Notes under the pieces: generated by a model
What the model was told of the DNA's origin: nothing
Database searches by the model: none
What the model saw: only the letters and a program-made list of their open reading frames with translations
Position numbers and translations under genes: made by a program
Shown: positions 57,558 through 64,000 of the stretch, in pieces
Numbering within the stretch: the stretch's first letter is position 1
Layout of the letters: each line of letters opens with the position of its first letter
Source of the DNA: Tabrizicola sp.
GTDB lineage: Bacteria; Pseudomonadota; Alphaproteobacteria; Rhodobacterales; Rhodobacteraceae
Reading direction: 5' to 3'
DNA length: 64,000 bases
Assembly (NCBI RefSeq): GCF_016793705.1
Contig: NZ_JAEULO010000041.1
Span: 175,109 to 239,108, forward strand

Positions 57558-59082
57558 CCGCGCCCTCGAACTTCTGACCCGCCATCCACAGGCCCAATTC
57601 CGCCGCCGTCATGGTTCCGCGCACGAAAGCAGGCGACAGGCGGCCTTGAGACATGACGTGAATTACGTCCGACAAGCCAATGATTTCATCCAGGTCTTCC
57701 GAAACAAGAATTACTGCTGCCCCCCGGTCGCGCGCTGCAATCAGCTGGCTCTGCACATAGGCGATCGCGCCCACGTCCAGGCCACGCACCGGCTGGTTCG
57801 CCAGGATCACCACCGGGTCCGACGCCATGGCCCGGCCCAGGATCAGCTTCTGCATGTTGCCGCCGGACAGAAGCCGGATGCGCGTCTCCGGTCCCGGGCA
57901 GCGCACGTCATAGGCCCGGATGATCCCTTGCGCAAACTCCCGTGCTGCCCGCCAGTTCATCCAGCCCCGGCGCGAGAAGCGCGAACGGTAGCTTTCCAGC
58001 ACTGCGTTTTCGGTCAGGTCGAAATCGGCGATGCTGCCCTGGTGGTGCCGGTCCTCCGGGATGCGCGCCACCCCTTGCGCCAGCGCCTCGCCCGGAGTCC
58101 AGCGGGCCACTGGAACTCCCCGCAGGGAAATCGACCCCGAGGCGGGCAGCGCCAGTCCCGCGATGATCTCGGCCAGCGCCGCCTGCCCATTGCCCGAGAC
58201 GCCCGCCAGCCCGGTGATCTGCCCGGCCCGCAGGGCCAGCGATACTGACCTGAGGCCCGGCACCGTGCCCCGGTCCGGCGTGCTCGCCCGGTCGAGTTGC
58301 ATCAGCACCTCCCCCGCCACCCGCGCCTCGGCCCGCGGCAGCGACAGCTCTCCCCCGACCATCAGCGCCGCCAACTGGCCCTTGTCGGTGGCGTGGGTGT
58401 CGACCTCGCCCACCACCCGGCCATGGCGCAGGACCACGCAGCGGTCGGCAATCGCCATCACCTCGTGCAGCTTGTGGCTGATGAAGATCACCGACAGCCC
58501 CAGCGCCGTCGCCTTCCGCAGCGTGGCAAACAGCGCTTCCGATTCCTGCGGGGTCAGCACCGCCGTCGGTTCGTCCAGGATCAGGATGCGCGCGTCGCGG
58601 TAGAGCGCCTTCAGGATCTCCACCCGCTGCCGCTCGCCCACCGACAGGCGTCCCACCTTGGCATCGGGATGCACCGCCAGCCCGAAATCGCGCGACAGCC
58701 GCTCGACCTTCGCCCGCGCGCCGCCATGCCCGCGCGACCAGAGCGCGTCGGTCCCGAGGCGGATGTTCTCCAGCACCGTCAGGTTTCCCGCCAGCGTGAA
58801 ATGCTGGTGGACCATCCCGACCCCCGCCGCCAGCGCCGCCTTGGGTTTGCCGGGGGGCAGGGGCTGGCCGAAGACCTCGACGCCGCCGTCATCGGCCAGA
58901 TAGTGACCGAAGAGGATGTTCATCAGCGTGGTCTTGCCCGCGCCATTCTCGCCCAGAAGCGCGACAACCTCGCCGCGCCGCAGGGTCAGGCTGACCGCAT
59001 CATTCGCCTTCAGCGCCCCGAAGCTCTTGCTGATGCGGTCGAGGCGAAGGACGACCTCCGCCCCGGGCCCGGTCGAACTCAC
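57547..59082 (-). CDS. BMP-type ABC transporter ATPase (two domains)
   Basis: A 511-residue double ATPase of the nucleoside/sugar (MglA/RbsA-like) class. Domain 1 has GENGAGKTTLMNILFG, LSVGERQRVEILKAL and ILILDEPTAVLTPQE. Domain 2 has a degenerate Walker A (GVSGNGQAALAEI), LLSGGNMQKLILGRA and VILANQPVRGLD, where Glu of the Walker B is Gln (as usual in domain 2). GTG 59082 overlaps the binding-protein stop (GTGA). Upstream in-frame sequence belongs to the shadow of that gene. Confidence 0.92.
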   Translation of the reverse strand: MSSTGPGAEVVLRLDRISKSFGALKANDAVSLTLRRGEVVALLGENGAGKTTLMNILFGHYLADDGGVEVFGQPLPPGKPKAALAAGVGMVHQHFTLAGNLTVLENIRLGTDALWSRGHGGARAKVERLSRDFGLAVHPDAKVGRLSVGERQRVEILKALYRDARILILDEPTAVLTPQESEALFATLRKATALGLSVIFISHKLHEVMAIADRCVVLRHGRVVGEVDTHATDKGQLAALMVGGELSLPRAEARVAGEVLMQLDRASTPDRGTVPGLRSVSLALRAGQITGLAGVSGNGQAALAEIIAGLALPASGSISLRGVPVARWTPGEALAQGVARIPEDRHHQGSIADFDLTENAVLESYRSRFSRRGWMNWRAAREFAQGIIRAYDVRCPGPETRIRLLSGGNMQKLILGRAMASDPVVILANQPVRGLDVGAIAYVQSQLIAARDRGAAVILVSEDLDEIIGLSDVIHVMSQGRLSPAFVRGTMTAAELGLWMAGQKFEGADAA

Positions 59083-60092
59083 GACGATTTCGGCTCGTTG
59101 TCGTCGATGGTCACGGTAAAGCTGCCTTCCTTGATCGCAGCCTCCTTCTCGGCAACCTTGGCCATGACTTCGGCCGGAACCTTGCCATCGAAGGTGCCCA
59201 AGGGTGCCAGCGAGCATCCGCCCGCGGTCATGAAGGAATAGGTGCCGTAGTTGTCGGCCTTGAACGTCCCGCCCTGCACCGCCGCGACAGCCGCGTTCAG
59301 GGTCGGCTCGAAATGCCACAGCGCCGAGGTGACGACCGTTTCCGGGTAATCCCCCTGCGTGTCGATCACGTTGCCGATGGCCAGCACCCCACGCTCCTTC
59401 GCGGCGTCCGAGACGCCGAAGCGTTCGGCGTACATCAGGTCCGCGCCGCCATCGATCATCGCGAAGGCGGTTTCCTTGGCCTTGGGCGGGTCGAACCACG
59501 ACCCGATGAAGCTGACCTGGAACTTCGCGTCAGGCTTGATCTCGCGCACCCCCGCCATGAAGGCATTCATCAGCCGGTTCACCTCGGGGATCGGGAAGCC
59601 GCCGACCATGCCGATGTTGCCCTGGGTCATGCCACCCGCGACGATGCCCGACAGATAGGCCGCGTCCTGGATGTAGTTGTCGAAGACCGCAAGGTTCGGG
59701 TTCGCCGCTTCGTCCGGCATGAAGGACGATCCCAGCAGGAAGGCCACGTCCGGATATTCCGCGCAGACCTCCCGCGCTTCCGCCTCGGCCCCGAATATCT
59801 CGCCGACGATGAGTTTGACCCCCGCCTCGCAATATTCCCGCATCACGCGGGGATAGTCGGTGTTCGCCACGTTCTCGGTATAGGTATAGTCCACCGTCCC
59901 CGCCGCCGTCAGCGCCTCGGCGGCGATGTGGATGCGGCTGACCCATTGCTGTTCCACCGGCACCGTGTAAATGCCCGCCATCTTGAGCGGTTCCTGCGCG
60001 AAAACCCCGCGCGGCAGGTTCGCCGCAACCAGCATGGTCCCGCCGCCCAGAATAAGGCCGCGGCGCGAGATCGTGAATGTCCTGATGGTCAT
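59079..60092 (-). CDS. BMP-family binding protein with Tat signal
   Basis: A 337-residue BMP/PnrA-like solute-binding protein. The N-terminus MTIRTFTISRRGLILGGG carries a twin-arginine signal (SRRGLIL) and no lipobox, so it is exported folded by TatABC (31546-33288) and is probably soluble. Body motifs: IGMVGGFPIPEVNRLMNAF, GSWFDPPKAKETAFAMIDGG and ERGVLAIGNVIDTQGDYPET. First gene of the importer operon (binding protein, ATPase, two permeases, amidohydrolase). Confidence 0.91.
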   Translation of the reverse strand: MTIRTFTISRRGLILGGGTMLVAANLPRGVFAQEPLKMAGIYTVPVEQQWVSRIHIAAEALTAAGTVDYTYTENVANTDYPRVMREYCEAGVKLIVGEIFGAEAEAREVCAEYPDVAFLLGSSFMPDEAANPNLAVFDNYIQDAAYLSGIVAGGMTQGNIGMVGGFPIPEVNRLMNAFMAGVREIKPDAKFQVSFIGSWFDPPKAKETAFAMIDGGADLMYAERFGVSDAAKERGVLAIGNVIDTQGDYPETVVTSALWHFEPTLNAAVAAVQGGTFKADNYGTYSFMTAGGCSLAPLGTFDGKVPAEVMAKVAEKEAAIKEGSFTVTIDDNEPKSS

Positions 60093-60128
60093 GTGACTGC
60101 CTATCCCTGTTGGTGTTGGTTGTCTGAT

Positions 60129-60146
60129 TTTTACCAAAAGGTAAAA
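60129..60146. promoter_or_regulatory. Inverted repeat before the BMP operon
   Basis: TTTTACC (60129-60135), AAAA, GGTAAAA (60140-60146): a perfect 7-base inverted repeat with a 4-base spacer, 36 bases upstream of the BMP gene. It is AT-rich against its surroundings and a likely operator of the importer operon. Regulator not identified. Confidence 0.5.
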
Positions 60147-60287
60147 CTCATTGCCGATTCGTTACAAGCGGCAGTTTGCGCTTGCCCTGCCGGGCAGAAC
60201 CGGCTGGGCGATGCCCGGCAGACATGCCGAAAACCAAGGCAGCGCAGCGCGTTGTCGGCGCAATCGAATGCGGTTTGTGAACTTCCG

Positions 60288-61520
60288 TCAAGCCTTGGGC
60301 AAGCGGCCTTCGGCGATCCAGCCGTCCACCACCGCCAGCGCCGCCGCGCTGAACGCCGGGTCGTTGATATGGGCCTCCAGCTCCACCAGCCGCACGTTCG
60401 GTGGGCAGCTCACACGCACCTCGGCCACAAAAGCCGCCAGACCGGCAGCATCTTCCAGCGGCCCTCCAGCACGGTCCCATTCGTTGCCGCCCTGCACCGG
60501 CAGCAGGAACACCACCTCGCCCTTCGCCTGCGCCAGCTTGCCCATGATCGCCCGCGCCACCTTCCGCCGCGCGTCGGCGTCCAGCACGACCGAGGACAGG
60601 AGCCGGTTGTGCGCATGGCCCGGCAGCCCCTCAAGATGCGCAGGCAGAGGGTGCCAGCCCACCAGATCGACCAGATCGTAGCAGCCGATCGACACGATCT
60701 GCGGGATGCCCCGCGCCCCAGCGCCGGTCATCCGGTCCGGCCCCGCGGTGATCGCCGACCCGAAAAGGTGGTTGCCCACCTCCTGCGGCGCGAAATCCAG
60801 GACGGCGGCGAAGGCCCCTTCGGCGGCCAGCGATTCGAAGGCCCGCCCGCCCATCCCCGTCGCATGGAACACCGCAACCTCGTAGCCACGCGCCTCCAAT
60901 GCCGGTTTCAGGCTGACCATGTAGCGCAGCACCGTCTTGCCGAAGCTGGTCATCCCGATCAGCGGCCTGTCGCGCCGCGGCGCTTCCACCGCCCGCGCCG
61001 CGCCCAGCACCGCCCCTGCCGCCTGACTGAGCGAGGCCTTGCAGATCGAGTTCAGCCCGTAAAGCCCGCCCGCCCAGAGGATCATCTGGATATCCGCTGG
61101 CAGCCGCTCCGGCGGCAGCATGGGCGAGAAGCTGACGGTGGAGACCACGTATTTCGGCACACCCAGGGGCAGCGCGCTGCACAGGTCCAGCGCCAGGTCG
61201 GTGCCCATCGTGCCACCCAGCACGATCACCCCTTGGATGCGCCCTTCGGCGTGCAGCCGCGCCGCCAGCTTTGCAGATCCCGACGCCATGATCTGCATGG
61301 CGGTATTCTCGTCTTCCGCCGCGATGGCGGCGGCGATGGACGAGCCCGCCGCCTCGGCCACCTGATGCTTGGAAATGTCGGTGGGAGAGGAGGGATCGCC
61401 CAGCACCGAGACATCCATCGTCAGGACCTGTCCGCCCTGCCCAAGGATCACGTCGCGCATGTAGCCAAGTTCGGCGTCCTTGGTGTCCCAGGTGCCGGCG
61501 ACAAGGATGCAAGGGGTCAT
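60288..61520 (-). CDS. UPF0261 (Tm-1-like ATP-binding) protein
   Basis: A 410-residue protein of the UPF0261 family, related to the N-terminal ATP-binding part of plant Tm-1. Motifs: VAGTWDTKDAELGYMRDV, GVIVLGGTMGTDLALDLCSA, GMTSFGKTVLRYM and GCYDLVDLVGWHPLP. It usually travels with a phosphoenolpyruvate-hydrolase-like TIM-barrel gene; here none adjoins. ATG 61520 overlaps the aldehyde dehydrogenase stop (ATGA). The reaction is not established. Confidence 0.86.
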   Translation of the reverse strand: MTPCILVAGTWDTKDAELGYMRDVILGQGGQVLTMDVSVLGDPSSPTDISKHQVAEAAGSSIAAAIAAEDENTAMQIMASGSAKLAARLHAEGRIQGVIVLGGTMGTDLALDLCSALPLGVPKYVVSTVSFSPMLPPERLPADIQMILWAGGLYGLNSICKASLSQAAGAVLGAARAVEAPRRDRPLIGMTSFGKTVLRYMVSLKPALEARGYEVAVFHATGMGGRAFESLAAEGAFAAVLDFAPQEVGNHLFGSAITAGPDRMTGAGARGIPQIVSIGCYDLVDLVGWHPLPAHLEGLPGHAHNRLLSSVVLDADARRKVARAIMGKLAQAKGEVVFLLPVQGGNEWDRAGGPLEDAAGLAAFVAEVRVSCPPNVRLVELEAHINDPAFSAAALAVVDGWIAEGRLPKA

Positions 61521-62995
61521 AGCTGGATCCATGCGGTCTTGAGGTCGGTGTATTTCTCCAGCGCGTGCAAGGACTTGTCGGCCCCGTTTCCGGATTGCTT
61601 CATGCCCGAGAGCGGAACCGTCACATCCGACCCGCCATAGGTGTTGACGTGCACGACGCCCGAGCGGATGCCCCGCACCATCCGGTGCGCGCGTGACAGG
61701 TTCGCAGTCCAGACACCCGCGGCCAGTCCGAAATCGCTGGCATTGGCCAGCCGCAACGCCTCGGCCTCGTCCTTGAATGGCGTGACGGCCAGCACCGGGC
61801 CGAAGACCTCTTCGCGGTAAAGCCGATGCTCGGGCTTCACGCCCGTCACGATGGTCGGGTCCATGTAATATCCGCCGGTTGCCTCCAGCGCCCGCGTCCC
61901 GCCGGTGACGATCTCGCCGCCTTCGCGCGTGGCGTCGGCGACGAAGCCGAGGTTGCCCTCCAACTGGCTCAGCGAGTTCACCGCGCCCACCTGCGTTTCC
62001 AGCTTCAACGGGTTGCCGACCGCCATCTTGCGGGTCGCTGTCGCGAGCTCGGCAACGAAGGCGTCATGCACCGAGGCCTCGACCAGAAGCCGTGAGCCCG
62101 CCACGCAGACCTGCCCGGCATTGCGGAAGATCGCGGTCGCCGCCGCCTTTGCTGCGGCCGACAGGTCCGGCGCATCGGCGAAGACGACGTTGGGCGACTT
62201 GCCGCCCAGTTCCAGATAGCAGCGTTTGAGATTCGACTGTGCCGAATATTGCAACAATCTCCGCCCCGTCGCGCCCGAGCCGGTGAAGACCATCACATCG
62301 ACATCGGTCGACAAGGCCAGCGCCTCGCCCGTCACCCGGCCCGGCCCGGTGACAACGTTGAAGACGCCGGGCGGGACGCCCGCCTCCAGCGCCAGCGCCG
62401 CCAGCCGCAACAGTGAAAGCGATGCCGTCTCCGCCGGTTTCAGCACCACCGAATTGCCCGTGGCGAGCGCCGGGGCGATCTTCCAGGCGCCGATCATCAG
62501 CGGGAAGTTCCACGGCACGATGGCGCCAACCACGCCCACCGGCTCGCGGTGGATCAGGCCGAGGACGTTCGGCGCCGTGGGGGCGATCTCGCCATAGATT
62601 TTGTCGATGGCCTCGGCGTAGTAGCGGAAGGTTCCGGCAGCGCTGCCGGGTTCGGCCTTCAGCGCCATGGAAATCTCGGTGCCGTTGTCGCGGACGCCCA
62701 GCACGGCCAGTTCGGTCGCGTGCTTCTCGATCAGGTCGGCCAGCCGGTGCAGCACCGCCTTGCGGCCCGAGGGCGCCATGCGCGACCAGCGCCCGTCCTC
62801 GAAGGCGTCGCGGGCCGAGGCGCAGGCGCGGGCGACGTCGTCCGGCCCGGCCGCGGCGATGGTCGTCAGCTGCCGCCCGTCGATGGGCGACAGGACCGGC
62901 GTTTCGCCCGCACCCTCCACCCATTCGCCCTCGATCAGCAGTTTCCCCGCCGCGACCGGGGCCGCTGCCAGCCGGTCGATCATTGCCTGATCCAT
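61517..62995 (-). CDS. NAD(P)-dependent aldehyde dehydrogenase
   Basis: A 492-residue ALDH-superfamily enzyme: PWNFPLMIGAWKIAPALATG, LKPAETASLS, catalytic Glu near 262 (LELGGKSPN), nucleophile Cys near 297 (NAGQVCVAGSRLLVE) and EEVFGPVLAV. The start is fixed by GGGAGGACAC before ATG 62995. It resembles aminoaldehyde/gamma-glutamyl-aminobutyraldehyde or betaine-aldehyde dehydrogenases. With the divergent aminotransferase it would give the usual amine to aldehyde to acid sequence. Substrate uncertain. Confidence 0.92.
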   Translation of the reverse strand: MDQAMIDRLAAAPVAAGKLLIEGEWVEGAGETPVLSPIDGRQLTTIAAAGPDDVARACASARDAFEDGRWSRMAPSGRKAVLHRLADLIEKHATELAVLGVRDNGTEISMALKAEPGSAAGTFRYYAEAIDKIYGEIAPTAPNVLGLIHREPVGVVGAIVPWNFPLMIGAWKIAPALATGNSVVLKPAETASLSLLRLAALALEAGVPPGVFNVVTGPGRVTGEALALSTDVDVMVFTGSGATGRRLLQYSAQSNLKRCYLELGGKSPNVVFADAPDLSAAAKAAATAIFRNAGQVCVAGSRLLVEASVHDAFVAELATATRKMAVGNPLKLETQVGAVNSLSQLEGNLGFVADATREGGEIVTGGTRALEATGGYYMDPTIVTGVKPEHRLYREEVFGPVLAVTPFKDEAEALRLANASDFGLAAGVWTANLSRAHRMVRGIRSGVVHVNTYGGSDVTVPLSGMKQSGNGADKSLHALEKYTDLKTAWIQL

Positions 62996-63009
62996 GTGTC
63001 CTCCCGATT

Positions 63010-63026
63010 GGTTCAAATATTGAACC
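63010..63026. promoter_or_regulatory. Candidate IclR operator between ALDH and iclR
   Basis: GGTTCAA (63010-63016), ATA, TTGAACC (63020-63026) is a perfect inverted repeat, followed by a related half-site GGTTTAAA (63030-63037). It sits in the 114-base gap between divergent genes, 14 bases from the ALDH start on one side, well placed to control both directions. Confidence 0.55.
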
Positions 63027-63109
63027 GATGGTTTAAAAATAGATTGACAGCGCCCACCCCGGTCTGTCAACAGTTTTGGCATGGCATCGGGGAAAGGGCC
63101 GTTGGTCGG

Positions 63110-63865
63110 ATGGGGACGGTCGGCAAGGCACTGGATCTTCTGGACCTTTTCACCAGGGCCGAGCCGCAGCTTGGCCTGTCCCAACTCGCCCGCGCCTCAG
63201 GCCTGAACAAGGCCACCTGCCACCGCCTGCTGACCGAACTGGAATCGCGCGGCCTTCTGGAGCAGGTCGGCCCCGCCCGCGAATACCGCCTCGGCCCCGC
63301 GGTCCTGCGCCTCTCAGCGCTGCGCGAAGCCGCCGTCCCGACGCGCGAGGCGGCGATGCCGGTCCTCCGCCGCCTGGCCGAGAGCACGGGCGAGACGGCA
63401 CACCTGTCGCATCTCGTCGCGGGGCGGTTGCAGACGCTCGCCTTCGCCTATGCCGCGCGCGGCGGTGTCAAGGTGATGATGGAGGACGCCGATTTCCTGC
63501 CCTTCCATGCCACCGCCTCGGGCGCTGCCGTCCTCGCCTTCCTCGCCGCGCCGGAGCCGGTGATCGCCGCCGCTCCCGATCCTGCGGCACTGGCAGCCCG
63601 TATCGCCGCCACCCGCGAAAGCGGCTACGCCGAAACCCTCTCGACCTTCGAGAAGGACGTGCACAGCTTCGCCGTCCCCCTGTTCGATGCCACCGGCACC
63701 TGCTCCGGTGCGCTGGCCATCGCCGCCGCCGCGCCCCGCATGACGCCCGCGCTGCACATTGCCGTCACCCGTGACCTTACTCGCGCCGGGGCCGATCTGA
63801 CCGGCCTCTGGGGCGGACAGGTCCCCGAACCGCTCGCCCGCCTCTGGAAAGGAGCCGACCCATGA
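63110..63865 (+). CDS. IclR-family transcriptional regulator
   Basis: A 251-residue regulator with an N-terminal winged helix (LDLLDLFTRAEPQLGLSQLA then SGLNKATCHRLLTELESRGL) and a C-terminal IclR ligand domain (GETAHLSHLVAGRLQTLA; FEKDVHSFAVPLFDATGTC). ATG 63110 gives MGTVGKALDLLDLF, the normal IclR start. It overlaps the next gene (ATGA). Expected to sense a substrate or intermediate of the ALDH/aminotransferase pathway. Confidence 0.91.
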   Translation: MGTVGKALDLLDLFTRAEPQLGLSQLARASGLNKATCHRLLTELESRGLLEQVGPAREYRLGPAVLRLSALREAAVPTREAAMPVLRRLAESTGETAHLSHLVAGRLQTLAFAYAARGGVKVMMEDADFLPFHATASGAAVLAFLAAPEPVIAAAPDPAALAARIAATRESGYAETLSTFEKDVHSFAVPLFDATGTCSGALAIAAAAPRMTPALHIAVTRDLTRAGADLTGLWGGQVPEPLARLWKGADP

Positions 63866-64000
63866 AAGACGCCAACTTCCTGAAAGCCCACAATGCCCGC
63901 TCGCTCTGGCATCCGATGACCTCGCCCTCGGACAGCGTGAAGAACGCGCCTGCGATCATCACGGGCGCGCAGGGCACCCGCATCCGCGACATCGACGGGC
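63862..64000 (+). CDS. Class III aminotransferase (3' end outside window)
   Basis: The first 46 residues of a PLP-dependent omega-aminotransferase: KAHNARSLWHPMTSPSDS, APAIITGAQGTRIRDIDG, the usual N-terminal pattern of the class III family (active lysine lies beyond the window). The start overlaps the iclR stop. Together with the ALDH it points to use of an omega-amine or amino acid as nitrogen source. Only the family can be stated. Confidence 0.8.
   Translation, partial: MKDANFLKAHNARSLWHPMTSPSDSVKNAPAIITGAQGTRIRDIDG

Noticed and set aside
59313-61640. 775-codon plus-strand frame opposite BMP and UPF0261 genes
   Set aside because: No domain, spans an intergenic region and two oppositely coded conserved genes.

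Overview
This 64 kb window is GC-rich (roughly two thirds G+C by eye), densely coded chromosomal DNA. It looks like a Rhodobacteraceae/Paracoccaceae-type alphaproteobacterium (Rhodobacter, Gemmobacter or Tabrizicola-like). The reasons are a nuo operon carrying rhodobacterial accessory genes (DUF5337, DUF5333 and DUF3291 types), the linkage nuoN-birA-coaX-RNase J, the linkage tatABC...surE-pcm-M23 lipoprotein, and the extensive use of ATGA, GTGA and TGATG start/stop overlaps. I saw no rRNA, tRNA, CRISPR array, insertion sequence or prophage.

Layout. (1) 1-1016: the end of a metallo-beta-lactamase-fold hydrolase and a small secreted Cys-rich protein. (2) 1255-20924: a complete 14-gene respiratory complex I operon, nuoA-N, with about twelve extra genes between the canonical ones. 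These include small membrane proteins, lipoproteins, a coiled-coil protein, a carboxymuconolactone-decarboxylase-like protein, a 57-residue four-cysteine mini-protein and a membrane protein that shares its C-terminal domain with an extended NuoE. (3) 20914-24179: birA, coaX and RNase J run on directly, with a perfect 40-bp AT-rich palindrome between birA and coaX. (4) 24260-29013: a DEAD-box helicase, two uncharacterised proteins and release factor 3 (prfC). (5) 29114-31384: an SDR with an abnormal active site, an orphan Fbp-type ABC ATPase and a truncated HTH regulator with its likely operator. (6) 31546-38219: tatABC, a DUF815 ATPase, a CNNM/CorC-type protein, then (minus strand) surE, pcm and an NlpD-like lipoprotein with a degenerate peptidase site. 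(7) 38376-41744: a polar amino-acid ABC importer. (8) 41837-48238: the myo-inositol operon iolC-iolD-iolE-iolB with its RpiR-type regulator and two GGAA-N6-TTCC operators. (9) 48304-54044: a TetR regulator, two paralogous LysM plus solute-binding-domain periplasmic proteins, and a membrane Ser/Thr kinase with a periplasmic tail. (10) 54304-64000: a CodA-like amidohydrolase and a BMP-type (nucleoside family) ABC importer, then UPF0261 (Tm-1-like) and aldehyde dehydrogenase genes, diverging from an IclR regulator and the start of a class III aminotransferase.

How the genes work together. The first third encodes the proton-pumping NADH dehydrogenase plus lineage-specific candidates for its assembly or accessory subunits. 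The middle is RNA decay, translation and envelope housekeeping. The last third holds three carbon or nitrogen acquisition modules (amino acids, inositol, and a nucleobase/nucleoside-like compound), each with a nearby regulator except the amino-acid importer. The best candidates for undescribed biology are the accessory gene set inside nuo, especially the shared helix-hairpin-helix-like domain in NuoE and its membrane partner, and the kinase/LysM-binding-protein locus. Function assignments rest on motifs and gene order read directly; no database search was possible.
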